DNA of 64,000 nt from Paraburkholderia nodosa (GTDB lineage: Bacteria; Pseudomonadota; Gammaproteobacteria; Burkholderiales; Burkholderiaceae), in assembly GCF_001718195.1 (NCBI RefSeq), contig NZ_MCNV01000009.1, positions 1 to 64,000 on the forward strand, read 5' to 3'. Positions within the stretch are counted from its first letter, which is position 1. Each line of letters starts with the position of its first letter. Of the stretch, positions 7,944-18,258 are shown piece by piece. The notes beneath the pieces were generated by a model. It searched no databases. It saw only the letters and a program-made list of their open reading frames with translations, and was not told where the DNA came from. Made by a program: the position numbers and the translations under genes.

Positions 7944-7968
7944 ATACTTGACGAAAATTGTCGAGAAT
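7944..7968. promoter_or_regulatory. Second, weaker IscR type 1 site
   Basis: A tandem copy 27 bp after the first, sharing ATACTTGAC (7944-7952) and TGTC (7959-7962) but ending GAGAAT instead of the consensus half-site. The pair covers the likely promoter region of iscR. Confidence 0.7.
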
Positions 7969-7985
7969 TGCGGTTCCCATACATC

Positions 7986-8519
7986 ATGAGACTCACCACC
8001 AAAGGCCGTTTCGCCGTCACGGCGATGATTGACCTGGCACTGCGCCAGGAGCAGGGCCCGGTGACGCTTGCGGGTATCAGCCAGCGGCAGCACATCTCGC
8101 TGTCGTACCTCGAACAGCTGTTCGGCAAGCTGCGCCGTCATGAAATCGTCGAATCGGTCCGTGGGCCGGGCGGCGGGTACAACCTCGCGCGCCGCGCGGA
8201 GGACGTCACGGTCGCGGACATCATCATCGCCGTGGACGAGCCGCTCGACGCCACCCAGTGCGGCGGCAAGGGCGCCTGCGAGGGCACCAAGCAGCACGAC
8301 GGCCACTGCATGACGCACGAACTCTGGTCGACGCTGAACCAGAAAATGGTCGAGTACCTCGATTCGGTGTCGCTCAAGGATCTGGTGGACAAGCAGCGCG
8401 CCCGCGAAGGCGCCGCGCCCGCCGTCCTGCGCGATCGCCGCACCGAGGCGCCGGCGGTGGAGCCGGTCAGGGCGATGCCGCTGGGTCCGAACTCGATCTT
8501 CAACATGGCGGGCTCGTAA
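7986..8519 (+). CDS. iscR: Fe-S cluster assembly transcriptional regulator IscR
   Basis: A 177-residue Rrf2-family regulator that senses Fe-S demand through a [2Fe-2S] cluster. The N-terminal winged helix (MRLTTKGRFAVTAMIDLAL, then SLSYLEQLFGKLR) is canonical. Cluster ligands are Cys92, Cys98, Cys108 and His111. Compared with E. coli (Cys92, Cys98, Cys104, His107) the loop is four residues longer (TKQHDGH). ATG 7986 is preferred to an upstream in-frame ATG at 7968, which lies inside an operator. It heads iscRSUA and is expected to be autoregulated through the two sites upstream. Confidence 0.96.
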   Translation: MRLTTKGRFAVTAMIDLALRQEQGPVTLAGISQRQHISLSYLEQLFGKLRRHEIVESVRGPGGGYNLARRAEDVTVADIIIAVDEPLDATQCGGKGACEGTKQHDGHCMTHELWSTLNQKMVEYLDSVSLKDLVDKQRAREGAAPAVLRDRRTEAPAVEPVRAMPLGPNSIFNMAGS

Positions 8520-8597
8520 GTCCTTCGAGCGCCGCCAGAAAGCCGCAGTTGGCAATACACAGTACAGCGCAGCACACAAGATTCCCCGGAGCGATAG

Positions 8598-9821
8598 ATG
8601 AATAACGACATTCCCCACCTGCCCATTTACATGGACTACAGCGCGACGACCCCCGTCGACCCGCGCGTGGTGGACAAGATGATTCCGTATCTGCGCGAGC
8701 AGTTCGGCAATCCGGCGTCGCGCAGCCACGCCTATGGCTGGGATGCCGAGCGCGCCGTCGAAGAGGCGCGCGAGCAGGTCGCCGCGCTCGTCAACGCCGA
8801 CCCGCGCGAAATCATCTGGACCTCCGGCGCGACCGAATCGGACAACCTCGCGATCAAGGGTGCCGCGCACTTCTACAAGAGCAAGGGCAAGCACATCATC
8901 ACGGTGAAGACCGAGCACAAGGCCGTGCTCGACACCTGCCGCGAGCTCGAGCGCGAAGGCTACGAAGTCACGTATCTGGACGTCAAGGACGACGGCCTGA
9001 TCGACCTCGAAGCGTTCAAGGCCGCACTGCGCCCCGACACGATCCTCGTTTCCGTCATGCACGTGAACAACGAGATCGGCGTGATCCAGGACATCGCGAC
9101 GATCGGCGAAATCTGCCGGGAGAAAGGCATCATTTTCCACGTCGACGCTGCGCAATCGACGGGCAAGGCGCCCATCGACCTGCAAAAGCTCAAGGTCGAC
9201 CTGATGTCGTTCTCGGCGCACAAGACCTACGGCCCGAAGGGCATCGGCGCGCTGTACGTGCGCCGCAAGCCGCGCGTGCGCATCGAAGCGCAGATGCACG
9301 GCGGCGGCCACGAGCGCGGCATGCGCTCGGGCACGCTGGCCACGCACCAGATCGTCGGCATGGGCGAAGCCTTCCGCATCGCGCGTGAAGAGATGGCCAC
9401 GGAAAACGAGCGCGTGCGCATGCTGCGCGACAAGCTCCTGCGCGGCCTGAAGGAAATCGAAGAAACCTACGTGAACGGCGACATGGAACAGCGTGTCCCG
9501 CACAACCTGAACATCAGCTTCAACTTCGTCGAAGGCGAGTCGCTGATCATGGCGGTGAAGGACGTGGCGGTGTCGTCGGGTTCGGCGTGCACGTCCGCAT
9601 CGCTCGAGCCGTCGTACGTGCTGCGCGCGCTCGGCCGCAACGACGAACTGGCGCACAGCTCGATCCGCTTCACGGTGGGCCGCTTCACGACGGAGCAGGA
9701 CGTGGATTACGTGATCAACCTGCTGAAGACGAAGATCGCCAAGCTGCGCGAGCTTTCGCCGCTGTGGGAAATGCATCAGGACGGCATCGATCTGTCGACC
9801 ATCCAGTGGGCAGCGCACTGA
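8598..9821 (+). CDS. iscS: Cysteine desulfurase IscS
   Basis: A 407-residue PLP-dependent enzyme that takes sulfur from L-cysteine as a persulfide and hands it to IscU, and to tRNA thiolation pathways. The PLP lysine is Lys209 in [12 protein letters not shown], and the catalytic loop cysteine is Cys331 in [16 protein letters not shown]. The C-terminal IscU-docking tail ([19 protein letters not shown]) is intact. It starts 78 bp after iscR with GGAG upstream. Confidence 0.97.
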   Translation: MNNDIPHLPIYMDYSATTPVDPRVVDKMIPYLREQFGNPASRSHAYGWDAERAVEEAREQVAALVNADPREIIWTSGATESDNLAIKGAAHFYKSKGKHIITVKTEHKAVLDTCRELEREGYEVTYLDVKDDGLIDLEAFKAALRPDTILVSVMHVNNEIGVIQDIATIGEICREKGIIFHVDAAQSTGKAPIDLQKLKVDLMSFSAHKTYGPKGIGALYVRRKPRVRIEAQMHGGGHERGMRSGTLATHQIVGMGEAFRIAREEMATENERVRMLRDKLLRGLKEIEETYVNGDMEQRVPHNLNISFNFVEGESLIMAVKDVAVSSGSACTSASLEPSYVLRALGRNDELAHSSIRFTVGRFTTEQDVDYVINLLKTKIAKLRELSPLWEMHQDGIDLSTIQWAAH

Positions 9822-9930
9822 GCCAGGCGGCGAAGTCAGCAGCGAACAACGACCCGGCCGCAGCGCAAGAGCAGTCAACTATCAGTCAACTGCGTGCAGC
9901 GCGGCAAACACGAATTGAAGGAGTGTGATC

Positions 9931-10335
9931 ATGGCATATAGCGACAAGGTTCTGGACCACTACGAAAACCCGCGTAACGTCGGCTCGTTCGCCAAGGACG
10001 ACGACGCAGTGGGCACCGGTATGGTCGGCGCGCCGGCGTGCGGCGACGTGATGAAGCTGCAGATCCGCGTGGGCGCGGACGGCGTGATCGAAGACGCGAA
10101 GTTCAAGACCTACGGCTGCGGCTCGGCGATCGCGTCGAGTTCGCTCGTGACCGAGTGGGTGAAGGGCAAGACGCTCGACCAGGCGCTCGACATCAAGAAC
10201 ACGCAGATCGCCGAAGAACTGGCGCTGCCGCCGGTGAAGATCCACTGCTCGATTCTCGCGGAAGACGCGATCAAGGCAGCGGTTGCCGACTATCGCCAGC
10301 GTCACACGACCGAAGCGAAGGCCGACGCGGCGTAA
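9931..10335 (+). CDS. iscU: Fe-S cluster scaffold protein IscU
   Basis: A 134-residue scaffold on which [2Fe-2S] and [4Fe-4S] clusters are built. Ligands Cys37 (GAPACGD), Cys63 (YGCGSA) and Cys106 (IHCSILAEDAI) are present, as is the LPPVK motif recognised by HscA. GAAGGAG at 9917-9923 sets the start at 9931, not the ATG two codons earlier. It follows iscS by 109 bp. Confidence 0.97.
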   Translation: MAYSDKVLDHYENPRNVGSFAKDDDAVGTGMVGAPACGDVMKLQIRVGADGVIEDAKFKTYGCGSAIASSSLVTEWVKGKTLDQALDIKNTQIAEELALPPVKIHCSILAEDAIKAAVADYRQRHTTEAKADAA

Positions 10336-10485
10336 AGCGCAGCGCTGCGGCGTAGTAGATGCAGGACGGCGCCGGACCGGAAAGTTCGGTGCTCTGGACT
10401 AACGATTCTGGATGCAGCAGGGTTGCGTCGCGACGCGAGGGAAGGCAAAAGCCCAACTGGCGGCGCGAGGCGCGGCGAAGATGCT

Positions 10486-10809
10486 ATGGCAATTACGTTG
10501 ACTGAAAAAGCGGCACAGCACGTGCAAAAGTACCTGACCCGTCGCGGCAAGGGCGTGGGCCTGCGTCTTGGCGTGCGCACCACGGGCTGCTCGGGCCTCG
10601 CGTACAAGCTCGAGTACGTCGACGAACTCGCGCCCGAGGACAACGTCTTCGAGAGCCACGGCGTGAAGGTCATCGTCGACCCGAAGAGTCTCGCCTATAT
10701 CGACGGCACGCAGCTCGACTTCGTGCGTGAAGGCCTGAACGAGGGCTTCCGGTTCAACAACCCGAACGTGAAGGACGAGTGCGGCTGCGGCGAGTCCTTC
10801 CGCGTTTGA
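10486..10809 (+). CDS. iscA: A-type Fe-S carrier IscA
   Basis: A 107-residue A-type carrier that passes clusters to apo-proteins. The three conserved cysteines are Cys35 (TGCSG) and Cys99/Cys101 (ECGCGESF). The start at 10486 ([10 protein letters not shown]) matches the family N-terminus; an in-frame GTG-type start at 10423 would add 21 residues with no homology to the family. The 150-bp gap after iscU contains a 12-bp perfect palindrome (10425-10436). A terminator follows the gene. Confidence 0.95.
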   Translation: MAITLTEKAAQHVQKYLTRRGKGVGLRLGVRTTGCSGLAYKLEYVDELAPEDNVFESHGVKVIVDPKSLAYIDGTQLDFVREGLNEGFRFNNPNVKDECGCGESFRV

Positions 10810-10826
10810 GCCCGCGTCGAGCGGTG

Positions 10827-10851
10827 AAAAGGCGGCCTGTGCCGCCTTTTT
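10827..10851 (+). terminator. Terminator between iscA and hscB
   Basis: AAAAGGCGGC-CTGT-GCCGCCTTTTT: a 10-bp perfect stem with a tetraloop and a T run, 17 nt past the iscA stop. It would separate iscRSUA from hscBA-fdx-iscX unless readthrough occurs. Confidence 0.85.
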
Positions 10852-10915
10852 GATTTTGACGGCCCGCTGGTTGGCCCTCTCAGCCCTTCACAGCTCCACA
10901 AGAACGTTCCAGCCG

Positions 10916-11464
10916 ATGAACACGCCTTCCACGCCTTCCCGGTCGCTCTCCGACAGCCACTTCGTGCTGTTCGGCCTGCCCGAGCAGTTCGCGATCGATG
11001 CGAACGCGCTCGACCATGCCTACCGCACGGTGCAGGCGCAGGTGCATCCCGACCGCTTCGCCGCGGCCGGAGAAGCGCAAAAGCGCATCGCCATGCAATG
11101 GGCCACGCGTACGAACGAGGCGTATCAGACGCTGCGCGATCCGCTCAAGCGCGCGAAGTATCTGCTGCATCTGCGCGGCATCGACGTTGGCGCGGAGAAC
11201 AACACAGCGATGGAGCCTGCGTTCCTCATGCAGCAGATGGAGTGGCGCGAGGCGATCGAAGACGCGGTCGGCGCGAAGAACATCGATGCGCTCGATGCAC
11301 TCGCGGGCGAGCTGCGCGACGACGAACGCGTGCGCTTCACGAAGCTCGCGGCGCTGCTCGACAGCGGCTCGAATCAGCCCGCAGCCGAGGCCGTGCGCCA
11401 GCTCATGTTCATCGAGCGCGTGGCGGGCGAAATCGACTTGCAGATCGCGCGGCTCGAAGGCTGA
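10916..11464 (+). CDS. hscB: Fe-S co-chaperone HscB (J-domain)
   Basis: A 182-residue type III J-protein that brings IscU to HscA and stimulates its ATPase. The J-domain spans about residues 14-90, with HPDRF around residue 44, and the C-terminal three-helix IscU-binding domain follows (about 100-182, [15 protein letters not shown]). The start is the ATG at 10916; an upstream start at 10850 would overlap the terminator hairpin. hscA follows after 64 bp. Confidence 0.95.
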   Translation: MNTPSTPSRSLSDSHFVLFGLPEQFAIDANALDHAYRTVQAQVHPDRFAAAGEAQKRIAMQWATRTNEAYQTLRDPLKRAKYLLHLRGIDVGAENNTAMEPAFLMQQMEWREAIEDAVGAKNIDALDALAGELRDDERVRFTKLAALLDSGSNQPAAEAVRQLMFIERVAGEIDLQIARLEG

Positions 11465-11528
11465 AACCGGGCGCGCAAACGCATATCGGGCGCCTGGCGC
11501 CCATCAGGTTAAAAAGCAGATCACACAG

Positions 11529-13400
<1,872 letters not shown>

Positions 13401-13584
13401 AAGCTCGGCCAGGAACGGGCCTACAGCCTCAACAGCTTAAAGGCGAATGCGTCGTTAGCAAACGGCGCACGCGTGCGTGCTTTCCCGATGTGGCTGAGCG
13501 CGCACCGACAGTAGAATGGGCACATGCCGCCGTCGGAGGCGGGGCATGCGCCCGATATGAAAGTTATTGGATACGGAAATCACA

Positions 13585-13926
13585 ATGCCTCAAATCGTGG
13601 TGCTGCCCCATGTCGAACTGTGCCCTGAAGGCGCGGTCATCGACGCCAAACCGGGTGAGAGCGTGTGCGACGCGCTGCTCGAACACGGTATCGAAATCGA
13701 GCACGCATGCGAAAAGTCGTGCGCCTGCACGACCTGCCACGTGATCGTGCGCGAAGGTTTCGATGCGCTCGTGCCTTCAGAGGAAGACGAAGACGATCTC
13801 CTCGACAAGGCGTGGGGCCTCGAGCCGACGTCGCGGCTGTCGTGTCAGGCCATCGTGCCGGAGAACGACGACCTGGTGGTCGAGATTCCGCGTTACTCGA
13901 TCAACCACGCGAAAGAAAACCACTGA
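13585..13926 (+). CDS. fdx: ISC-system [2Fe-2S] ferredoxin
   Basis: A 113-residue adrenodoxin-type ferredoxin that supplies electrons for cluster assembly. Ligands are Cys42, Cys48, Cys51 (HACEKSCACTTCHV) and Cys87 (LSCQAIV). It has the acidic helix (PSEEDEDDLLD) used to dock IscS and the reductase. The start MPQIVVLPHV matches the family. The 184-bp gap after hscA has no visible gene. Confidence 0.95.
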   Translation: MPQIVVLPHVELCPEGAVIDAKPGESVCDALLEHGIEIEHACEKSCACTTCHVIVREGFDALVPSEEDEDDLLDKAWGLEPTSRLSCQAIVPENDDLVVEIPRYSINHAKENH

Positions 13927-13956
13927 GCCACTGAACACCAGGAGGAGCGCGCAGCC

Positions 13957-14154
13957 ATGAAATGGACCGATACGCAGGACATCGCGATGGCCTTGACGGA
14001 CACCCATCCCGAAGTGGATCCGCAGTACGTGCGCTTCACCGATCTGCACCGCTGGATCACCCAGCTCGACGGTTTCGACGACGACCCCGAGCGCTCGAAC
14101 GAGAAGATTCTCGAAGCGATCCAGGCCGCGTGGATCGAAGACGCGGACTACTGA
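13957..14154 (+). CDS. iscX: Fe-S cluster assembly protein IscX
   Basis: A 65-residue acidic protein of the IscX/YfhJ family, which binds IscS and iron and tunes cluster assembly. It has the family core MKWTDTQDIAMALTDTHPEVDPQYVRFTDL and the C-terminal EAIQAAWIEDADY. AGGAGGAG lies 10 nt upstream. It is the last gene of the cluster, 30 bp after fdx, and a terminator follows. Confidence 0.94.
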   Translation: MKWTDTQDIAMALTDTHPEVDPQYVRFTDLHRWITQLDGFDDDPERSNEKILEAIQAAWIEDADY

Positions 14155-14182
14155 TTCCCGGTACGCCCGGCAGGCAGACGAG

Positions 14183-14220
14183 AAAAAGGCGATTTGCCAG
14201 TGCGGCAAATCGCCTTTTTT
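14183..14220 (+). terminator. Bidirectional terminator after iscX
   Basis: A stem of at least 15 bp (14183-14198 with 14204-14219), loop AGTGC, T run on the plus strand and a five-T run on the minus strand. It can end both the isc cluster and the convergent glycine-zipper gene. Confidence 0.9.
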
Positions 14221-14244
14221 ATTGCGCGGCCAGCGTGAGTGCAA

Positions 14245-14985
14245 TCATCCCGCGACCAGCGTGCCGTTCTCCACACGCACGCGCTCGCCTTGCTGGAACG
14301 GCGGCGCTTCGTGATACGTGAAGTAGCGCATCTTGCCGTTCTCCATGCGCACGCGCACCGAATAACTGGTCGTGCTGCGCAGGTGTTTTTCGACCGAGTT
14401 GCCGGCGAAGCCGCCACCCAGTGCGCCGAGCAGCGTCATGGCCGTACGGCCGTTACCCGAGCCGAACTGGTTGCCGACCACGCCACCGGCTACCGCGCCG
14501 CCGACTGCGCCGATACCGGTGCCGTGGCCTTCATGCTTGACCTCGGAAATCGCGACGACCGTGCCACAAGTCGAACAAGCGGGGTGGGCCGGCGGCGCTT
14601 CCTGGGCGTATTGCTGCTGCGCAGGTTGCGCCGGCTGGACAGGCTGCTGACCATACTGCTGCTGCGCCGGGGCGACGGGCACGGCCGCCTGCTGTTCAGG
14701 CTGTGCCGGCGCCTCTTGCGGCTCGGCGGGCGCATTCTGCCCGTTCTGCGCATACTGCGAGGCCTGCACCGGCTTCGTCGAGTCGACCACCTGCGGCTGT
14801 GAAGCCGTCATGGCCGTCTGACCCGTCTGAACCTGGGCGCTCTGTTCGGCGGTGCTGGAAGCTTTCGGGAAAACGCCGGTGATGGCCGCTGTGGCCGCAA
14901 GGCTCGCGACGATGACGGCTGCCGCCGCGGTTGCTATCAGCGGATGGAGGCGGCGTTTCGGTGTGGTCGGATCGGTTGTGTTCAT
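14245..14985 (-). CDS. Glycine-zipper 2TM-domain envelope protein
   Basis: A 246-residue protein with an N-terminal membrane anchor (about residues 12-36, LIATAAAAVIVASLAATAAI), a long Gln/Pro/Ala-rich linker (about 40-140) and a glycine-zipper hairpin of the Rick_17kDa/SlyB type (GIGAVGGAVAGGVVGNQFG and LLGALGGGFAGNSVEKHL, about 166-205). A beta-rich tail follows (YSVRVRMENGKMRYFTY). A Cys pair (CSTCG) precedes the zipper. It probably spans from the inner membrane into the periplasm; the exact role is unknown. The start at 14985 has GGAG eight bases upstream. Confidence 0.85.
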   Translation of the reverse strand: MNTTDPTTPKRRLHPLIATAAAAVIVASLAATAAITGVFPKASSTAEQSAQVQTGQTAMTASQPQVVDSTKPVQASQYAQNGQNAPAEPQEAPAQPEQQAAVPVAPAQQQYGQQPVQPAQPAQQQYAQEAPPAHPACSTCGTVVAISEVKHEGHGTGIGAVGGAVAGGVVGNQFGSGNGRTAMTLLGALGGGFAGNSVEKHLRSTTSYSVRVRMENGKMRYFTYHEAPPFQQGERVRVENGTLVAG

Positions 14986-15233
14986 GACAGGCTCCGTCTT
15001 TGGCAGAGTTGGCTCTCTTGTAAGAACCAGTTTGAGCCAATCCAGGTCTGTGAGCGTTTCATTTTGTAACCCTCGCGATGGGTGCGGGCCGACGCCGAGG
15101 GCGTGGGCGTCGGGCAGCGTTGCGCAGCGCGGTTTTCCACGGGGGCGCAATCGACGTACCCATCCCGGCAGCTGCGCTCGCCGGCAGATTTTACCGATGG
15201 TTACAAACGCATGCGCTGAAAGGCCCGAAAGAA

Positions 15234-15269
15234 ACGGGGCGCATACGGTGTCAACCGCATGCGCCCCGT
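15234..15269 (-). terminator. Terminator-like hairpin after lysS
   Basis: A 15-bp stem (15234-15248 with 15255-15269, small internal mismatch) lies 21 nt past the lysS stop on the minus strand. The T tract is short and interrupted (TTTCTTT). Confidence 0.6.
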
Positions 15270-15289
15270 CATGTCAGGCAGGGGTCTGC

Positions 15290-16825
15290 TTAGTCTTCGC
15301 GGCGCAGATGCGGGAACAGGATCACGTCGCGGATGCTTGCGCTGTCCGTGAGCAGCATGATCAGACGGTCGATGCCGATGCCGCAGCCGCCCGTCGGAGG
15401 CATGCCGTATTCGAGCGCGCGGATGTAATCGGCGTCATAGAACATCGCTTCTTCGTCGCCGGCGTCCTTTTGCTCGACCTGCTTCTTGAAGCGCGCGGCC
15501 TGGTCTTCCGGATCGTTCAGCTCCGAGAAGCCGTTGGCGATCTCGCGGCCCGTGATGAACAGTTCGAAGCGCTCGGTGATGCCCGGCAGCGTGTCCGAGG
15601 CGCGCGCGAGCGGCGAGACTTCGACGGGGTAGTCGATGATGTAGGTCGGTTCCCACAGCTGCGACTCGGCCGTCTCTTCGAAGAGCGCCAGTTGCAGCGA
15701 GCCCACGCCTGCGTTCAGGAAGGCCGGCTGGTTCGCGTCCACGCCGAACTTCTTGAGTTCCGTGCGCAGGAAGACGGCGTCGGCAAGTTGCTCGTTCGTG
15801 TATTGCGGCGCGTACTTCTGGATCGCCTGCACGATCGTCAAGCGATGGAACGGCTTCGAGAGGTCGAGTTCACGGCCCTGATACGTCAGCACGGCGGTGC
15901 CGCTCGCGTCGATGGCGGCCTGGCGGATCAGCTGCTCGGTGAAGTCCATGAGCCATGCGTAGTCGGTGTACGCGGCGTAGAACTCCATCATCGTGAATTC
16001 CGGATTGTGACGCGGCGAAACGCCTTCGTTACGGAAGTTCCGGTTGATCTCGAACACGCGTTCGAAGCCGCCCACGATCAAGCGCTTCAGATACAGCTCG
16101 GGCGCGATGCGCATGAACATCTGCATGTCGAGCGCGTTGTGGTGCGTGACGAACGGCTTGGCCGCCGCGCCGCCCGGGATCGGGTGCAGCATCGGCGTTT
16201 CGACTTCCATGAAGCCCGAGTCGGCCATGAAGCGGCGCACCGAGGAAATCGCCTTGGTGCGCGCCTGGAAGGTCTGACGCGCTTCCGGCGTGACGATCAG
16301 GTCGACATAGCGCTGGCGATAGCGCATTTCCTGGTCGGCGAGGCCGTGGAACTTGTCGGGCAGCGGGCGCAGCGCCTTCGAGAGCAGACGCAATTCCGTG
16401 CAGCGCACCGAAAGCTCGCCCTTGTTGGTGCGGAACAGCACGCCCTTGGCCGCGACGATGTCACCGAGGTCCCACTTCTTGAACGCGTCGTAGGTGGCCT
16501 CGCCCACGTCGGCGGGCGTGATGAAGAACTGGATCTGGCCCGAGCCGTCGCGTACCGTGGCAAAGCTCGCCTTGCCCATCACGCGCTTGAGCATCATGCG
16601 GCCGGCGATCGCCACTTCGAGCGGATTGGCCTCGAGCGCGTCCTTGTCGGTGTCGGCGTAATCGCGCGCCAGGTCGGCGGCGTGGTGGGTGGGGCGGAAG
16701 TCGTTCGGATAGGCGACGCCTGCCTCGCGCAGCGCGCGCAGTTTCTCGCGGCGCTCGGCGATGATCTGGTTGTCGTCGAGTTCGGGCGCGGCGCTGGGCG
16801 CGTTCTGCTGGGTCGGTTCGGTCAT
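15290..16825 (-). CDS. lysS: Lysyl-tRNA synthetase, class II
   Basis: A 511-residue class II synthetase that charges tRNA-Lys. The N-terminal OB-fold anticodon-binding domain covers about residues 60-175. The catalytic core has motif 2 ([20 protein letters not shown]) and motif 3 ([13 protein letters not shown]). The C-terminus [15 protein letters not shown] is typical. The start MTEPTQQ at 16825 is chosen; the frame stays open much further upstream without homology. It follows prfB by 209 bp, the same order as in E. coli. Confidence 0.97.
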   Translation of the reverse strand: MTEPTQQNAPSAAPELDDNQIIAERREKLRALREAGVAYPNDFRPTHHAADLARDYADTDKDALEANPLEVAIAGRMMLKRVMGKASFATVRDGSGQIQFFITPADVGEATYDAFKKWDLGDIVAAKGVLFRTNKGELSVRCTELRLLSKALRPLPDKFHGLADQEMRYRQRYVDLIVTPEARQTFQARTKAISSVRRFMADSGFMEVETPMLHPIPGGAAAKPFVTHHNALDMQMFMRIAPELYLKRLIVGGFERVFEINRNFRNEGVSPRHNPEFTMMEFYAAYTDYAWLMDFTEQLIRQAAIDASGTAVLTYQGRELDLSKPFHRLTIVQAIQKYAPQYTNEQLADAVFLRTELKKFGVDANQPAFLNAGVGSLQLALFEETAESQLWEPTYIIDYPVEVSPLARASDTLPGITERFELFITGREIANGFSELNDPEDQAARFKKQVEQKDAGDEEAMFYDADYIRALEYGMPPTGGCGIGIDRLIMLLTDSASIRDVILFPHLRRED

Positions 16826-17034
16826 GATGGCTCGGAGTTCTTTGATTCGCAGGTGTTTCGGCGAGTTTTCGGGGCTGCGGCCCCGGCATGGTCCTTCGCG
16901 GGACACCGCGCGCATCGCGCGCAGATAAGTGGACTTCGGTTCCTGCTGCGCGTCGCGCGCCTCGCTCGAAGCGGGCGGCGCAGCAGGAGAGGGCGGCATG
17001 CGGTGAACTGCTGCGCCCGTAGCGTGCGGCAAGC

Positions 17035-18139
17035 TTACACGCCCTGTTTCAGGCTCGCGCTGATGAAGGCGTCGAGATCGCCGTCGAGCACGGCCTTGGT
17101 GTTGCTGATTTCGACGTTGGTGCGCAGATCCTTGATGCGGCTGTTGTCGAGCACGTAGGAGCGGATCTGGTGGCCCCAGCCCACGTCCGATTTGCCCGCT
17201 TCGAGCTTGTCCTGTTCGGACTGGCGCTTGCGCATTTCGGCTTCGTACAGGCGCGATTTCAGCATGGCCATGGCTTCGGCGCGGTTGCGGTGCTGCGAGC
17301 GGTCGTTCTGGCACTGCACGACGATGCCCGACGGGACATGCGTGATACGCACGGCGGAGTCGGTCTTGTTGATGTGTTGACCGCCCGCGCCCGAAGCGCG
17401 GTACGTGTCGATGCGCAGATCGGCCGGATTGACTTCGATTTCGAACGAGTCGTCGATCTCCGGATACACGAACACCGACGAGAACGACGTATGACGCCCG
17501 CCCGACGAGTCGAACGGCGACTTGCGCACGAGGCGGTGAATGCCGGTTTCGGTGCGCAGGAAGCCGTAGGCGTATTCGCCTTCGACCTTGATCGTCGCGC
17601 TCTTGATGCCGGCCACGTCGCCTTCGGACTCTTCGAGCACTTCGGTCTTGAAGCCCTTGCGTTCGCAGTAGCGCACGTACTGGCGCAGCAGCATGGACGC
17701 CCAGTCGCAGGCCTCGGTGCCGCCGGCGCCGGCCTGGATGTCGATGAACGCGTTGTTCGGATCGGCCGGATTCGCGAACATGCGGCGGAACTCGACGTCG
17801 GCTACGCGCGCTTCGATCGCGTGAGCGTCGGACTCGATGGAGACGAGCGTGTCCTCATCGCCTTCTTCGCGCGCCATTTCGAAGAGATCCTGGGTGTCGC
17901 GCGTGTCGTTCTCGATGCCGTCGAGCACGTGCACCACGCCCTCGAGCAGTTTCTTTTCCTTGCCGAGACCCTGGGCGTGTTTGGAGTCGTTCCAGACGTT
18001 GGGGTCTTCGAGTTCGCTGTTGACTTCGACGAGCCGTCGGGCTTTTACGTCGTAGTCAAAGATACCCCCGTAGCTCGCCCGCGCGCGTGCGCAGGTCCGC
18101 CAAAAGGGCTTCGATCGCGTTGAGACGTTCCGCTTCCAT
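17035..18139 (-). CDS. prfB: Peptide chain release factor 2, with programmed +1 frameshift
   Basis: RF2 terminates translation at UGA and UAA codons. The gene is in two frames: codons 1-27 (18139-18059, ending LRGYL) stop at an in-frame TGA (18058-18056). A +1 slip at CTT-T continues as FDYD... from 18057 to 17035, giving about 367 residues in all. The stop-recognition SPF motif ([12 protein letters not shown]) and the catalytic GGQ ([13 protein letters not shown]) are present. The broken frame is the known autoregulatory device of prfB, not a sequencing error. lysS follows on the same strand. Confidence 0.96.
18055..18070 (-). promoter_or_regulatory. prfB programmed frameshift signal
   Basis: On the minus strand C-GGGGG-TAT-CTT-TGA-C. 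The Shine-Dalgarno-like GGGGG lies three bases before the slippery CTT, and TGA-C is the poorly terminating context. When RF2 is scarce the ribosome slips to TTT and reads GAC. Confidence 0.95.
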
Positions 18140-18258
18140 TTGTATCGTGATCCGGCGTGTAAAACATTGAATTATAGCCGATTGGACCCGGATCAAGGGC
18201 GGCGCGGGCGCTTCCGGCGGCCCGCGCTTTTCAGTGCAACGTGCAGTTCAAGGCGCGC

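Noticed and set aside
7893-9878. A 661-codon minus-strand frame opposite iscR and iscS
   Set aside because: Shadow of two certain genes.
10425-10436. Perfect palindrome GCGTCGCGACGC between iscU and iscA as an operator
   Set aside because: Short, made only of GC-rich words common in this genome, and no second copy near a promoter. Not enough to call a site.
14852-17158. A 768-codon plus-strand frame opposite the glycine-zipper gene and lysS
   Set aside because: It follows the anticodon mirror of lysS, which is unmistakable on the minus strand.
17035-18139. prfB as a pseudogene or sequencing frameshift
   Set aside because: The break is at the canonical CTT-TGA-C site with an upstream GGGGG, which is the programmed frameshift.
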